Shown piece after piece: positions 1 through 10,187 of a stretch of 35,271 nucleotides of DNA. The DNA comes from Symbiodinium natans. Taxonomy: Eukaryota > Sar > Dinophyceae > Suessiales > Symbiodiniaceae. Where the stretch lies: the NCBI GenBank assembly GCA_905221605.1, contig CAJNDS010000369.1:824766-860036 (forward strand), given 5' to 3'. Numbering within the stretch: position 1 is the stretch's first letter; each line of letters opens with the position of its first letter. Under the pieces are notes generated by a model. It was not told the origin of the DNA, searched no databases, and was given only the letters and a program-made list of their open reading frames with translations. Both the position numbers and the translations under genes were made by a program.

Positions 1-330
1 TAGGGTTTAAAGGGTTTAAAGGGTTTATAGGGTTTATAGGGTTTATAGGGTTCATAGGGTTTATAGGGTTTATAGGGTTTAGGGTTAAGGGTTTACAGGC
101 TTTAGAGGGCTTAGGGAAGTTTAGGGTTTAGAGCTTAGGGCTTAGGGCTTAGGGCTTAGGGCTGCAAAAAGGGGAGACCCGAACCCTAAGCCCTAAATGC
201 TGCTCAGCGGTCCCTCCTCTTCATTAGAGCGAAGTGAAGGGAGGGTTTAGGGTTTTGGGTTTTGGGTTTTGGGTTCAGGGTTCAGGGTTTAGGGTTCAGG
301 GTTTAGGGGGTTCAGGGTTTGCTTTCAAGT
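1..330. repeat. Degenerate telomere-like repeat block
   Basis: The block mixes TTTAGGG with variants such as GGGTTTATA, TTAGGGC (about 130-165) and GGGTTTTG. The array is imperfect and interrupted by unique sequence (165-240), so it is interstitial rather than a clean chromosome end. A long open frame from 234 is mostly translated repeat and is not a gene. Confidence 0.8.
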
Positions 331-331
331 A

Positions 332-402
332 CAAGCCTGCAGAGGGTACTGCGTCTTCCAGGTTCCTGAGTCCCGAGGAATTCCGTGGGGGAAGCGGGAA
401 GC
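332..402 (+). CDS. Exon-like island, product unknown
   Basis: After an acceptor-like TTTCAAG the sequence reads openly as YKPAEGTASSRFLSPEEF and on to GGSGK, with non-repetitive, protein-like composition, before the sequence turns into an intron-type element at about 415. No family was recognised and no neighbouring exon could be joined. It may be one exon of a gene whose other exons lie outside the window or beyond the N gap. Exact borders are guesses. Confidence 0.35.
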
Positions 403-411
403 TAGGACCGG

Positions 412-520
412 GGGCAGGCCCTTTTTTCCATTTCTGGGGGTTAGGGTTCCCCTATAATCCCCTAAAAACCGAAAAGGGTGCCCTTTTTATTCCTAGGTTA
501 CTCCCGGGTCTAGGAAGCCA
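412..520 (+). mobile_element. Family-2 introner-like element
   Basis: The sequence GCCCTTTTTTCC, a GGGGGTTAGGGTTCCC core, then AAAGGGTGCCC and TAGGTTACTCCC matches in order the private intron at 18415-18531 of paralogue A (GCCCTTATTCCC, GGTTTAGGTTCCC, AAAGGGCACCC, CAGGTTACTGGGC). It is therefore another copy of the same family, outside the array. A more degenerate relative lies at about 890-1000. Termini and any target duplication were not resolved. Confidence 0.55.
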
Positions 521-1174
521 GGGTAGGTGTTGCTTTACAGAGAAGCGCGCTGCCTTAAGACGATATACAGGCCCCCCTGAAGGATTAGAATACGGGTTTG
601 GGGGTTTTTGTATGATGAATACATAGAATACGAGTTTGGGGGTTTTTGTATTATGAGTACAAAGGGACCCTAAGGGAATATTGCTAGAAATTCTTCCGGC
701 CCCGATGTTAGGCCCTTGCCGCAGGACGGATTTTGGTCGCCAGGCGCGCTTTTGACCAGGGCGATCCCCGGACTCGGACTTTAGCTGGGGTTTAGGGTTC
801 AGGGTTTAGGGTTTAGGGTTCAGAGTTTAGGGTTTAGGGTTTGGGGTTGAGGGTGGTGCAGGGCTGAAGCTTCAGGGGCTTGAGGGGGAAAAAGGTTGCT
901 TGGCAGCCCAGTGACCCTTTTCCCCTGGTTCCCTTACACGGTAATCACTTCCCCCGTTTATTAAAGACCCCCCTAATACTAAAAATACTTTCCGGAAAAT
1001 CCTGCCGAAACCGAGCCCGCCTTTTAAAACCTATTCCGAATTAGGGGGGGGGGGGGGGTTCAGGGCTCCTAAGACCCTGAAGCCAACGAGGGTTTAGGGT
1101 CTAATGATGCTGTCGGTGAGCGGCCTGTCTGGCTGCCTGTGAGCCTGGCTCTCCTCAGCCTACCTCTCTCTCTC

Positions 1175-1205
<31 letters not shown>

Positions 1206-1380
1206 TCTGTCTCTCTTTTCAGTTTACACCACACTTCAGTACTTGATTACTTGAGTAAATCTGGAGTCTAGAACATGGCATTTCGATAACCCCCCGGGTG
1301 GGTGGCTTAAATAGGGTTTATTTGGAAGCTGAGAGTCGTGTTTTTGTGTGGTAGATACAAAGAAAAGGGCATAAGAAAGT
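521..1380. other. No gene recognised; telomere-like DNA and microsatellites
   Basis: Contains TTTAGGG-type repeats (780-850), a poly-G run near 1046-1058, a (CT)n microsatellite at about 1160-1205, a degenerate family-2-like element (about 890-1000) and unique AT/GC-balanced sequence. One short open stretch after CCGCAG near 721 could be an exon but was too short to judge. Confidence 0.6.
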
Positions 1381-2671
1381 AGCGAAAGGAGCTCCTCAAT
1401 TCCCTTCCTTATCTCCTATCCTCTTTTCTTTACAGGAGAATACAGGAAAAGGGCCTCCATTCCCCTCTTGTTCTTCCTTTCTTGTGTTTTTGTCATTTAA
1501 AGGGGAACAGGAGAAGAGAAGGGAAAGAGAAGGAGAGAGGAGAGATAAAAGGAACACAATTTTAATGGGAAGAGCCAAGAACAGAATAGAAGAGAGATGA
1601 ACAAAGAAGATGGAGAGACAAAACAAGGCGCAAAGAAGATGGCACTCTTCTTTATCTATCCTCTCTCCCTTCCCTCTCCCTTCCCTCTTTCTTTTCGAAA
1701 CAGAAAAACTAAAAAGGAAGAACTTGAAAAGGAGAAGGGTAAGGAAAAGAGCAGAAGAGACAGGCCGAAAAGAGGGATATGATGAAGTATGGGCAAGGTC
1801 CACGCGCAAGGAGTCACCCTCTGCTTACCCTTCCACTGCTTTATCATACAAGTTCCTTTCTTGTGTTTTATTAGTTAAAATGTAACAGAAGGAGAGAAGG
1901 GCAAGGGAAGTGAGAGAGGAGAGACAACAAGGAGGCCATTTGAATTTTCTGGAGGGGTACTGAAAAGAAGAGAAGACACAAGAAACAAGGAGACGGATAG
2001 CACTCTTCTTTATCTATCATCTCTCCCTTCCTTGTCTCTCGCTTTTCCCTCTATAATTAAAACAAATAGGTGCCCTCTCCTCTTCAGGAAGCCCCCTTGC
2101 CCTTATTTTGCTAGCTTTCTGAAACGACAAGGAAAACAACACATAGAAAGAGAGGAAAGGGAATGAAACAATAGGCAGTGGAGCTCTTCAGTGTCTTTAC
2201 CTATCTCTTTTCTTCTTTTTCTTCTTCATTCAATAAGGAAAAGAAGCTTCCTTTGGTGTGATTTTGAGATTCAAAAGAGAACAAGAGAAGAGAAGGGAGA
2301 GAGAAAGGAGAGAGGAGAGATCAAAAGGAAGCAATTTTCATGGGAAGAGCAATGAAAATCATGGAAGAGAATGAAGACAGGAGAGGGAGGTGCAAAATCA
2401 GGCAAAGAGAAGATGGTGCTCGTTTTCTTCTTCCTCTCTTTCTTATCTTTCCTTTCAAATAAAAACAAAAGGAAGAACAATGAACATGTAAAGGAATCCG
2501 TTTTCTTTTTCCGTTTGGGAACAAGGAAAAGAACAGAGGCGATAGGGCGAGAGGAGGGATTTGCTGCAGCATGGGGAGGGTCTACGGACAAGGAGCCAAC
2601 CCCGCTCATTTTCCCCATCCATTGGAAAAGAAAGGAACATGGCCTCCATTCCCCTCTTGTTCTTCCTTTCT
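1381..2671. repeat. Diverged polypurine/polypyrimidine repeat units
   Basis: Three related units can be traced. Each begins with a purine-rich AACA(G)GAGAAGAGAAGGGA-like segment (about 1504, 1884 and 2278). It then passes AATGGGAAGAGC-type sequence where kept, runs into a pyrimidine-rich CTCTTCTTTATCTATC or similar segment, and ends near TTCCTTTCTTGTGTTTT. The strand-biased composition creates open frames on both strands (for example 1396-1809 minus, 2371 plus) with Lys/Arg/Glu-rich or Phe/Leu/Ser-rich content; these are composition artefacts. Confidence 0.65.
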
Positions 2672-2771
2672 NNNNNNNNNNNNNNNNNNNNNNNNNNNNN
2701 NNNNNNNNNNNNNNNNNNNNNNNNNNNNNNNNNNNNNNNNNNNNNNNNNNNNNNNNNNNNNNNNNNNNNNN
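2672..2771. other. Assembly gap of 100 N
   Basis: Exactly 100 undetermined bases, the usual placeholder for a scaffold gap of unknown size. It abuts the 88-bp tandem repeat, so the assembly probably broke inside that satellite and its true copy number is unknown. Confidence 0.98.
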
Positions 2772-3211
2772 TCAAAATTTGCCGGGATTCCCTTGGCACC
2801 CTGCAAAAGTCCTGCAAATACCACACAAAACGAAAAAGGGTAGGAACAACATTTGCGGGTCAAAATTTGCCGGGATCCCCTTGGCACCCTGCAAAAGTCC
2901 TGCAAATGCCACACAAAACGGCAAAGGGTAGGAACAACATTTACGGGTCAAAATTTGCCGGGATCCCCTTGGCACCCTGCGAAAGCCCTGCAAATGCCAC
3001 ACAAATCGGAATAGTGTAGGAACAACATTTGCGGGTCAAAATTTGCCGGGATTCCCTTGGCACCCTGCAAAAGTCCTGCAAATACCACACAAAACGAAAA
3101 AGGGTTGGAACAACATTTGCGGGTCAAAATTTGCCGGGATCCCCTTGGCACCCTGCAAAAGTCCTGCAAATACCACACACAACGGAAAAGGGTAGGAACA
3201 ACATTTGCGGG
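2772..3211. repeat. 88-bp satellite, five copies in register
   Basis: The start TCAAAATTTGCCGGGA recurs at 2772, 2860, 2948, 3036 and 3124, an exact 88-bp period with only point differences (ATTCCC versus ATCCCC, AATACC versus AATGCC). The unit contains CTTGGCACCCTGCAAAAGTC and ends AACAACATTTGCGGG. As 88 is not a multiple of three, frames shift from copy to copy; the open frames across it on both strands are not genes. The left edge is hidden by the N gap. Confidence 0.95.
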
Positions 3212-3215
3212 TCGG

Positions 3216-3780
3216 GGTTGGGGGGTCAGGAATTAAATAATTTAAATAATTTAAATACCCCAGGGGGGGCGTCCGGGCATTTAGATTATTTAAATTATTT
3301 AATTCCCCGGCTCGTACTTTAGTATTGGGGGGAGGCCCGTGCTCGTAATTCAGTATTGGGGGGAGGCCCGGGCTCGTAATTTAGTGTTGAGGGGGAGGCC
3401 CGGGCTCGTGATTTAGTATCGGGGAATTGAAAAATTGATTTCATTTCAATGTCCAGGGGCCCGATTTGGCCAAATTTTGCCGGGCAGCCTCCGGGCAAAA
3501 TTTGGCCAAATCGAGCCGCGCTTTTCTCATGGCATACGAAGGGCAGCCCGATTTGGCCAAATTTTGCCCGGAGGCTGCCCGGCAAAATTTGGCCAAATCG
3601 AGCCGCGATAGTTTAAAATAATCTCGGGCCTTCAGAAAGGCGCGGCTCGATTTGGCCAAATTTTGACCGGAGGCTGCCCGGCAAAATTTGGCCAAATCGG
3701 GCCCCTGGACATTGACATGAAATCAATCTTTCAATTCCCCGATACTAAATCGGGGGGGGGCCAGGCCCGACCAGGCCCCC
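3216..3780. repeat. Large inverted repeat with TTTGGCCAAA palindromes
   Basis: A left arm of about 105 bp (3416-3521, starting GTATCGGGGAATTGAAAAA) is matched by a reverse-complement right arm (about 3640-3745, ending TTTCAATTCCCCGATAC). Both arms carry GATTTGGCCAAATTTTG, which is itself nearly palindromic and recurs in the loop at about 3549. Upstream (3305-3420) are three to four copies of a roughly 40-bp repeat containing GGGGGGAGGCCCG(T/G)GCTCG. Minus-strand open frames here are translated repeat. Confidence 0.85.
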
Positions 3781-5860
3781 CCCCGGAATTAAATAATTTA
3801 AAAAATTTCAATCCGAAAGGGGTGTTCAGGATTTAAATTATTTAAATTATGCAATTCTGGGAGAGGGAGGGGGCCCGGTGGGCCGGGCCCGATTTAAACA
3901 ATTCAAATATGAAGCTCCCGAATTAAATATTCATATTTAAATCGTGGCCTTCATATTTAAATTATTTAAATCGGGCCCGGGAATTAAATAATTTAAATAA
4001 TTTAAATAATTTAAATAATTTAAATAATTTAAATCCTGGAGGGGGGGGGCGGGCCTCCTCCCCCAGGAGGAATTAAATAATTTAAATATGAAGGCCTCGA
4101 TTTAAATATGAATATTTAATTCGGGGCCTTCATATTTAAATTATTTAATTCCTCCTGCAAAAGGAGGCCCGGCCCCCCCCCCTCCCGGATTTAAATTATT
4201 TAAATTATTTAAATTATTTAAATTATTTAAATTATTTAAATTATTTAATTCCCGGGCCCGATTTAAATAATTTAAATATGAAGCTCCAGAATTAAATATT
4301 CATATTTAAATCGTGGCCTTCATATTTAAATTATTTAAATCGGGCCCGGGAATTAAATAATTTAAATAATTTAAATAATTTAAAAAATTTAAATAATTTA
4401 AATCCTGGAGGGGGGGGGGGCCGGGCCTCCTCCCGCAGGAGGAATTAAACAATTTAAATATGAAGGCCCCGAATTAAATATTCATATTTAATTCGGGGCC
4501 TTCATATTTAAATTATTTAATTCTTCCTGCGGGAGGAGGCCCGTCCCCCCCCCTCCAGGATTTAAATTATTTAAATTATTTAAATTATTTAAATTATTTA
4601 AAGTATTTAAATTATTTAAATTATTTAAATTATTTTAAAATTATTTATTCCCGGGCCCGAATTTCAATAATTTTAAATATGAAGCTCCCCGATAGAGATT
4701 CATATTTAAATCGTGCCTTCATATTTAATTATTTAAATCGGTCCCGGGAATTAAATAATTTAAATCTTCTAAATAATTCCAAATAATTTAAATAATTTAA
4801 ATATTTGTAAATCCTGGAGTGGGGGGGGCCGGGCTTCCCTCCCGCAGAGATTACAATCATTTTAAATATGAGGCCCGCGAATTAAATAGTAATTTTAAGT
4901 CGGGCCTTCAGATTTAAATTATTTAAATTCCTCCTCCTGCGGGAGGAGGCCCGGCCCCCCCCCCCCTCCAGGATTTAAATTATTTAAATTATTTAAATTA
5001 TTTACATTATTTAAATTATTTAAATTATTTAATTCCCGGGCCCGATTTAAATAATTTAAATATGAAGGCCACGATTTAAATATGAATATTTAATTCGGGA
5101 GCTTCATATTTAGATTATTTAAATCGGGCCCGGGAATTAAATAATTTAAATAATTTAAATAATTTAATTTAAATAATTTAAATATTTTAAATCTTGGAGG
5201 GGGGGGGGCCGGGCCTCCTCCCGCAGGAGGAATTAAATAATTTAAATATGAAGGCCCCGAATTAAATATTAATATTTAATTCGGGGCCTTCATATTTAAA
5301 TTATTTAATTCTTCCTGCGGGAGGAGGCCCGCCCCCCCACCCCCCTCCAGGATTTAAATTATTTAAATTATTTAATTCCCGGGCCCGAATTAAATAATTT
5401 AAATATGAAGCTCCCGAATTAAATATTCATATTCAAATCGTGGCCTTCATATTTAAATTATTTAAATCGGGCCCGGGAATTAAATAATTTAAATAATTTA
5501 AATCATTTAAATAATTTAAATAATTTAAATCCTGGAGGGGGGGGGGGCGGACCTCCTCCCCCAGGAAAATTAAATAATTTAAATATGAAGGCTCCGATTA
5601 AATATTAATATTTAATTCGGGGCCTTCATATTTAAATTATTTAATTCCTCCTGCGGGAGGAGGCCCCCCCCCCCCCCCCCCCCTCCAGGATTTAAATTAT
5701 TTAAATTATTTAAATTATTTAAATTATTTAAATTATTTAAATTATTTAAATTATTTAAATTATTTAATTCCCGGGCCCGAATTAAATAATTTAAATATGA
5801 AGCTCCAGAATTAAATATTCATATTTAAATCGGGGCCTTCATATTTAATTCAGGCCTGGG
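3781..5860. repeat. Self-complementary AT/GC satellite, about five units
   Basis: Runs of ATTTAAATTATTTAAAT alternate with GC blocks (GGAGGAGGCCCG plus poly-C or poly-G, and the palindrome CGGGCCCGGG). The junction CGGGCCCGGGAATTAAATAA recurs near 3973, 4343, 4739, 5125 and 5468, giving units of about 340-400 bp. Within a unit every block has its reverse complement nearby (ATATGAAGGCC with GGCCTTCATAT), so the array can fold into nested hairpins. No coding potential is visible. The third unit (about 4620-4960) is more mutated than the others. Confidence 0.9.
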
Positions 5861-6463
5861 ACCCCCCCTAGGACCTAAAATAGGGTCTATTTGGAAGTTG
5901 GCTCTTGTAAATAAGTATACGTTTTGGGGCCTTTTTTCCTCTTGTGAACACGAGTGCCAGCTTCCAAATAAACCCTATTTAAGCTGCACCCCCCCCCCCC
6001 CCCCCCCCCCTAATAATAAAAACACATTTCGAATTTCTATTGGGGGGGCGGGGGGGGGGGCCGTTTAATATTAGGGGGAAACGATTAACCCACCCCAAAA
6101 AGGGTTTAATATTAGGGGGAAACGATTAACCCACCCCAAAAAGGGTGCCCTTATACTAACAGTCCAACAGTCCTTTGTAGGGATTATGCTAGGGGGTACG
6201 ATAATCCCTATTAAGGACTGCTAGTCTCCCGAAAAGTACTCTTGATAGCTGTCCTTCCTGAGATGTTCTGTTCAAGCAAGAGCCTGGCAGTCTCACAGGC
6301 GTGGATGCAAAAAAGGCTCGGATCAAGAGAAGGCCCCTGTTGCTTTTTGTTTAAATCAACAACAGGCGAGCTTTCTGTTCCTGGCTTACTCCTGGGTCTA
6401 GAAGGGTTTGTGTCCAGGGTTTAGGGTTCATTTGGCCCCCAAGGAAGCCCATGACGCCATGAG
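5861..6463. other. No gene recognised; homopolymers, short tandem repeat, TIR element
   Basis: Holds a poly-C run (about 5990-6010), a G-rich run (about 6044-6060), and a 41-bp direct repeat (units start at about 6063 and 6104, GTTTAATATTAGGGGGAAAC). An inverted-repeat element at about 6150-6226 has ends CCTTATACTAACAGTCC and GGACTGCTAG. Unique sequence at 6240-6410 ends in telomere-like DNA. The 60-residue open frame from 6242 has no supporting feature. Confidence 0.6.
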
Positions 6464-6514
6464 GAAACGATTTACGTGGAGCCGCCGCTGCACGTCGTCG
6501 AGGAGCCTTGGCAG
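6464..6514 (+). CDS. Exon island, possible SET-domain N-terminal part
   Basis: After the acceptor-like CCATGAG the frame reads ETIYVEPPLHVVEEPWQ. This resembles the early SET-domain segment in which a GE-(T/I)-(I/V) strand is followed by EPPL or a similar turn. It lies about 5 kb before the clear SET core at 11644, on the same strand, so it may be an upstream exon of that gene. The frame stays open for about 50 bp more, so the donor is uncertain. Assignment to the gene is inference. Confidence 0.4.
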
Positions 6515-6984
6515 GGGTCTGGGCCTCCCCCGCCCAGACATCTTAGGTTTCCTCGCTTACGGCGTTGAGTAGTCAGTATCGGTCACCTGGCAGAGTCACA
6601 GCAGGCCAGATGCAAAAGGGTTTTTGGGTTTTGGGGTATAGGGTTGCCCTAAAACCCCTAAGCCCCGCACCCTAGAGGGCCAAATGAGGGTCCCTGATTG
6701 GGGGTCCTACATACAGTAGGGCAGCCTGAAAAAGAAGGACCTCGAAGACCCTGATTTCCAGAACTGGGGATCTGACTTTAAGGGGGCTCTTTTGGGGTAC
6801 CAAGACTCCTTAAAGGAATCTATTCTAGAGACCCCCCAACATCAGGGTTTTAGGGCTTGAGGAGTTAGGGACTTCGTGGCTTTTTGGCTGCTACCGGTTT
6901 CAGGGTTTAGGGGGTAGGGTTCAGGTAATCCCTAAACCCTAAACTCCAACCCTAAACCCGAAACTATAAACCCAAGCTTGCCAG

Positions 6985-7065
6985 GAGCAGGCAGCGAGCG
7001 AGGCCTATCTGCGCCTAGAGGCGCTGGCTGCCTCGGGCAGCCTCGACTATCCGGCGCGCTGGCCG
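6985..7065 (+). CDS. Exon island, product unknown
   Basis: Following the acceptor CTTGCCAG the frame reads EQAASEAYLRLEALAASGSL then DYPARW, an alanine/leucine-rich amphipathic stretch, and a possible GT donor follows at 7066. Telomere-like repeats flank both sides (6900-6970 and 7105-7120), the pattern seen around verified exons elsewhere here. It may belong to the SET-domain gene, but no join was established. Confidence 0.45.
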
Positions 7066-7119
7066 GTTGGCTGCGGAGGGGCTTCGGGTATTTTCCACCC
7101 TTAAACCCTAAACCCTGAA

Positions 7120-8270
7120 CCCACACATTGGTGGGGGTCTCCCGACAAATACAACCATCCTAAACCTTAGAATCCTGACTATAGGAGATACCCCCCCCCG
7201 TCTATAAGGAAATAGGTGGAAACAAAGGGCCAGGGTTTTGGGTTTTGCCACCCACACAGAGTGGATGCACTCGGATGCCACGAGTAAGCTGGACCCAAGA
7301 TCAAGGTTTTATGTATCGGGGCCTGTGTATAGGCGAATCAACATTGTATATCTCCAAATTACGATTCTTTTTCTTTGGGAGCGCCATCTAAGGCCCCCAT
7401 GGCTCCACATTCTCATCGGTACCGAACCAAATCCGTAGGGCTCCAAGTATACAAATAACACCAGCTCTGTAGGTAATGCCTACTTTGGGCTAGTTGGCGC
7501 CTTGAGGAATTGGGAAGGGAGGCTACCGTGAACTGAGGTACTGGTATGCCTTGAACTGTCTTACTGCGTCGGACTTCGACCGTCGGCCGCCCCTTCCCGG
7601 GCTCTCCATCATCTCGGAAGGCCCTTTCACTAGTTGAGCCGCAAGCTCACAATAGGGTTTGTCTAGGGTTTAGGGTTTCGGACTTTGGGAGGTTTTTGAG
7701 GCGGATCTTTACGACTGAGGGACGCCTGGACTTGTTCCTAGCACATGTTGTCGGACATTCCCGGACTCACTTGGGTCACTGAGCTGGTGAGGTGTCTGAT
7801 CTGCCAACTTATCTCCACTGACTCCTCACAAGCCCGAGTCCCAACAGCCAACGGCCCCCAGCGGCGTCGCCATTCGGGTTCTTGGTGCATCTGGCTGGTT
7901 CTTAGCAGGGAATGAGGGAATGACGGCCCTACATCATCCCTTAAAGGGTATATATATATATATATGTATGTATATATATATATATAGGACCCTCATTCCC
8001 TCATTCCCTACTAAGAACCAGGCGGTACACCCTGAGCCTGGGACCCCTAAACCCTAAACCCCAAACCCTAAACCCTAAACTGAGCCTGGGACCCTGTTTA
8101 AGCACCCAACAGGCCTGCAGCAGCAGCTGCTGCTACTTTGCACCCCTGAAGAGCTACCGGATGGAAGTGATGGGGTGCAGGGTTGGGGTTTAGGGTTTAG
8201 GGATTAGGGTTTAGGGTTTAGGGTTTCCTGTTGCAAAAGGGTTTAGGGTTTAGGGTTGAGACCCTGCGTA
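7120..8270. other. Intron-like stretch with a hairpin and weak exon candidates
   Basis: Mostly unique sequence with telomere-like patches (7655-7675, 8045-8085, 8180-8265). A strong inverted repeat sits at 7895-8021. Two weak exon candidates are near 7742 (HMLSDIPGLTWVTELVRCL after TTCCTAG) and near 8111-8170 (QQQLLLLCTPEELPDGSDGV). Neither could be joined to a neighbour, and both could be chance open frames. Confidence 0.4.
7895..8021. repeat. Inverted repeat around an (AT)n core
   Basis: The left arm at 7895-7922 (CTGGTTCTTAGCAGGGAATG) and right arm at 7991-8021 (CATTCCCTACTAAGAACCAG) are near-perfect reverse complements of about 28 bp. They enclose TATATATA-rich sequence with a central GTATGTA. 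This could be a MITE-like element or a cruciform; no target duplication was identified. Related (AT)n cores occur at 16680-16705, 24094-24108 and 32221-32238. Confidence 0.85.
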
Positions 8271-8394
8271 GCCACATTCGTGATTCACGGCTGCTGCACC
8301 CTGCGCAGGAGACTCCCCATAATTTCCACCAACTTGTAAGACAACTCATGTGGATGCCAGTAGCACGCGTGTTGGGGTTTCGAGGTCAAGCACT
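8271..8394 (+). CDS. Exon island, possibly SET-domain gene
   Basis: The + frame reads HIRDSRLLHPAQETPHNFHQ and continues LVRQLMWMPVARVLGFRGQ to a TAA near 8392-8394. Composition is protein-like and the island is flanked by TTTAGGG repeats upstream. An NFHQLVRQL-like helix would suit the region between the two halves of a SET domain, but that link is inference. The donor is not resolved; a frame ending directly in TAA may mean the exon stops earlier. Confidence 0.4.
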
Positions 8395-8870
8395 GTAAGC
8401 AATTTACCTTCCTCCGACGCCTTCCATGTTCATCGGACTCTGACGTCCGATGCGCAATCATGGAGGGCACAGGGCTTCGGGCTTCAGAGTGGGGTTCGCA
8501 ACTTTTGGAGCAGAAAGCTTGTTTCTTCCAAATGGCGTTGCGACATATGAATTTTCACATGAGGCCGGCACAAAAATGCTTACACTTGTCATTTTTTGCA
8601 CATAAAACCATATCTTTACCATTAAGAGCCTCAGCCGAACCCTTACCCGAAGACCCAATGAAGAATTAAACCCCAAACCCCTAAACCTAAACCAATCGCC
8701 CAAACCCCAAACCCCAAACCCCAAACCCCAAACCCCAACACCTAAACCCCAAACCCCAAACCCCAAACCCCAAACCCCAAACCCCAAACCCCAAACCCCA
8801 AACCCCAAACCCCAAACCCCAAACCCCAAACCCCAAACCCCAAACCCCAAACCCATCCTCCCGGCACTCC
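8395..8870. repeat. Unique spacer then a CCCCAAA array
   Basis: 8395-8680 is unique sequence without a convincing exon. 8696-8853 is an almost pure CCCCAAA heptamer array with one CCCCAACACCTAAA variant near 8734. It differs from the CCCTAAA arrays by one base per unit. Both minus-strand frames that translate it as GLGFGVW repeats are artefacts. Confidence 0.9.
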
Positions 8871-8874
8871 CCGA

Positions 8875-8957
8875 AGCTGCACTCCAAGAAAGCCCGGCGC
8901 CGTGAAAGCCTTGTCTTCGGTGCTGGATGAACTTTCTGGGCCGACGGAGGCTGGGGC
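8875..8957 (+). CDS. Exon island, product unknown
   Basis: The + frame reads PRKPGAVKALSSVLDELSGP then TEAGA up to a stop inside the following telomere-like repeat. It has a clean amphipathic helix and lies between a CCCCAAA array and a TTTAGGG array. It is probably an exon of the large + strand gene, but the phase of the flanking introns was not settled. Confidence 0.45.
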
Positions 8958-9841
8958 TTAGGGATTTAGGGGATTTAGGGCTCAGGGTTTAGGGTTTAGG
9001 GTTTGGGGTTTATTAGGGTTAGGGTTTAGGGTGTTTAGGCTTTCTGGGGTTTATATAGGGTATAGGTTCTGTATAGGGCTTGTATATGGTTTCTAAGGTT
9101 TGTGGGGTTACTTTGGGAGCAAGTGAAACCTAGAGCTGGGATCCTATACCCGACCTGGGACCCTCTTTATCTACAGTTTTACGGGTTAAAGGTATACAAT
9201 GCTCAATAAGGCCACTACCATGAACACTTTCCGGGTCTACTTGGGGGTTCATGGGTGCTTACCACAATTATAATGTCAACTTAGAACCTCCTTAGAGGAC
9301 TTTAGGGGGCTTATCAGTACAGTTATAGTTGGGGCTATAAGTACCCTGAACTTCCAAGTATTTAGAGTCAAGGGAGTCTCAGCTTCATAGAAACCAGGGT
9401 GGCCGTTCCTGGATACGACATTATTGGACACGCCTCAGATGGGCCCCATGAAGATCTTGAAATGGCAATCAGCGTGCAGGGTTCCAGGAACTTTTTGTGG
9501 TTGAGGGATTGGGGTTTAGGGTTTAGGGTTTAGGGTTTAGGGTTGGGGGCGTCGTTTGGTCGAGCGCCCTGCCCCTCTCCACGCATTGCGCGCTCTGAGA
9601 AGGGTGACGGGGCATAGTCCCTTGAGAGATCCCATTACCTGCCCTAAACTCTGTAAACCCTCTAGACTCTAAACCCTCTAAACCCTCCAAAACCTCTAAA
9701 GCCTTTAAACCCTCTAACTCCTAAACCCTAAACTCAAAACCTGGACAAGCCCGAACTCTGAACTCCCGAGCCCATAGAGCCCTAAACCCTAAACCCCAAA
9801 CCCCAAACCCTAAACCCCAAGCCCGCCCTGCATTCCGGAAG
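8958..9841. other. Intron-like stretch, telomere-like repeats and unique sequence
   Basis: TTTAGGG arrays at about 8970-9035 and 9510-9545 and CCCTAAA-rich sequence at 9640-9820 enclose unique DNA. A fragment at about 9143 (GACCTGGGACCCTCTTTATC) matches the end of the inverted-repeat element at 10684-10835. A short open segment near 9555-9600 contains THCALCEK-like residues but is too short to call. Confidence 0.5.
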
Positions 9842-9893
9842 GCCGCCGAGAAGGTATGGAAGCTGTTGCAGGCTTGGGGAGAGCCTTCATTTG
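9842..9893 (+). CDS. Exon island, product unknown
   Basis: After the acceptor-like TTCCGGAAG the frame reads AAEKVWKLLQAWGEPSFG, and the TTTAGGG array starts directly at the apparent GT donor (GGGTAGGGTTTAGGG). The residues look like a helical protein segment. The same arrangement, an exon running straight into a telomere-like array, is seen at 16304 and 28915 where splicing phases support it. Confidence 0.5.
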
Positions 9894-10187
9894 GGTAGGG
9901 TTTAGGGTTTAGGGTTTAGGGTTTAGGGTTTAGGGTCTAGGGTCTAGAGTTTAGGGTTTAGGGGTTAGGGTTTAGGGATGAGGGTTGGGCTCAGGGTTCA
10001 GGGTTTAGGGTTCAGGGTTTAGGTGATAGGGTTTGGGGTTGTTTCGGGTGTTTGGGGTGCAGGGAAGCCCCCGTGGGTTTAGGGGGGTTTGCTAATGGGG
10101 TCCGGGAAGGAAGAAGTCACCATCACCTGACCTGGCCCCCTTGGCAGGCCCTAAACCCTAAACCCTAAACCCTAAGCCCTGTTACAG
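9894..10187. repeat. Telomere-like repeat block between exon islands
   Basis: TTTAGGG with many single-base variants (GTCTAGG, GTTCAGG, GATAGGG) at 9896-10100, then a unique part and CCCTAAA units at 10149-10175. The two orientations lie only about 80 bp apart within what is probably one intron. Confidence 0.7.

Noticed and set aside
1-160. A true chromosome end at the start of the window
   Set aside because: Units are degenerate and mixed, and the same repeats occur throughout the window in both orientations; a real end cannot be shown.
1396-2826. Several frames of 60-190 residues on both strands
   Set aside because: Strand-biased purine/pyrimidine repeat, and some frames run through the N gap; composition explains the openness.
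2772-3211. CRISPR array
   Set aside because: The 88-bp units are contiguous with no variable spacers, and the genome is clearly eukaryotic.
8458-8887. Minus-strand open frames encoding G-L-G-F-G-V-W repeats
   Set aside because: They are the translation of the CCCCAAA array; no start context, exon structure or non-repeat domain.
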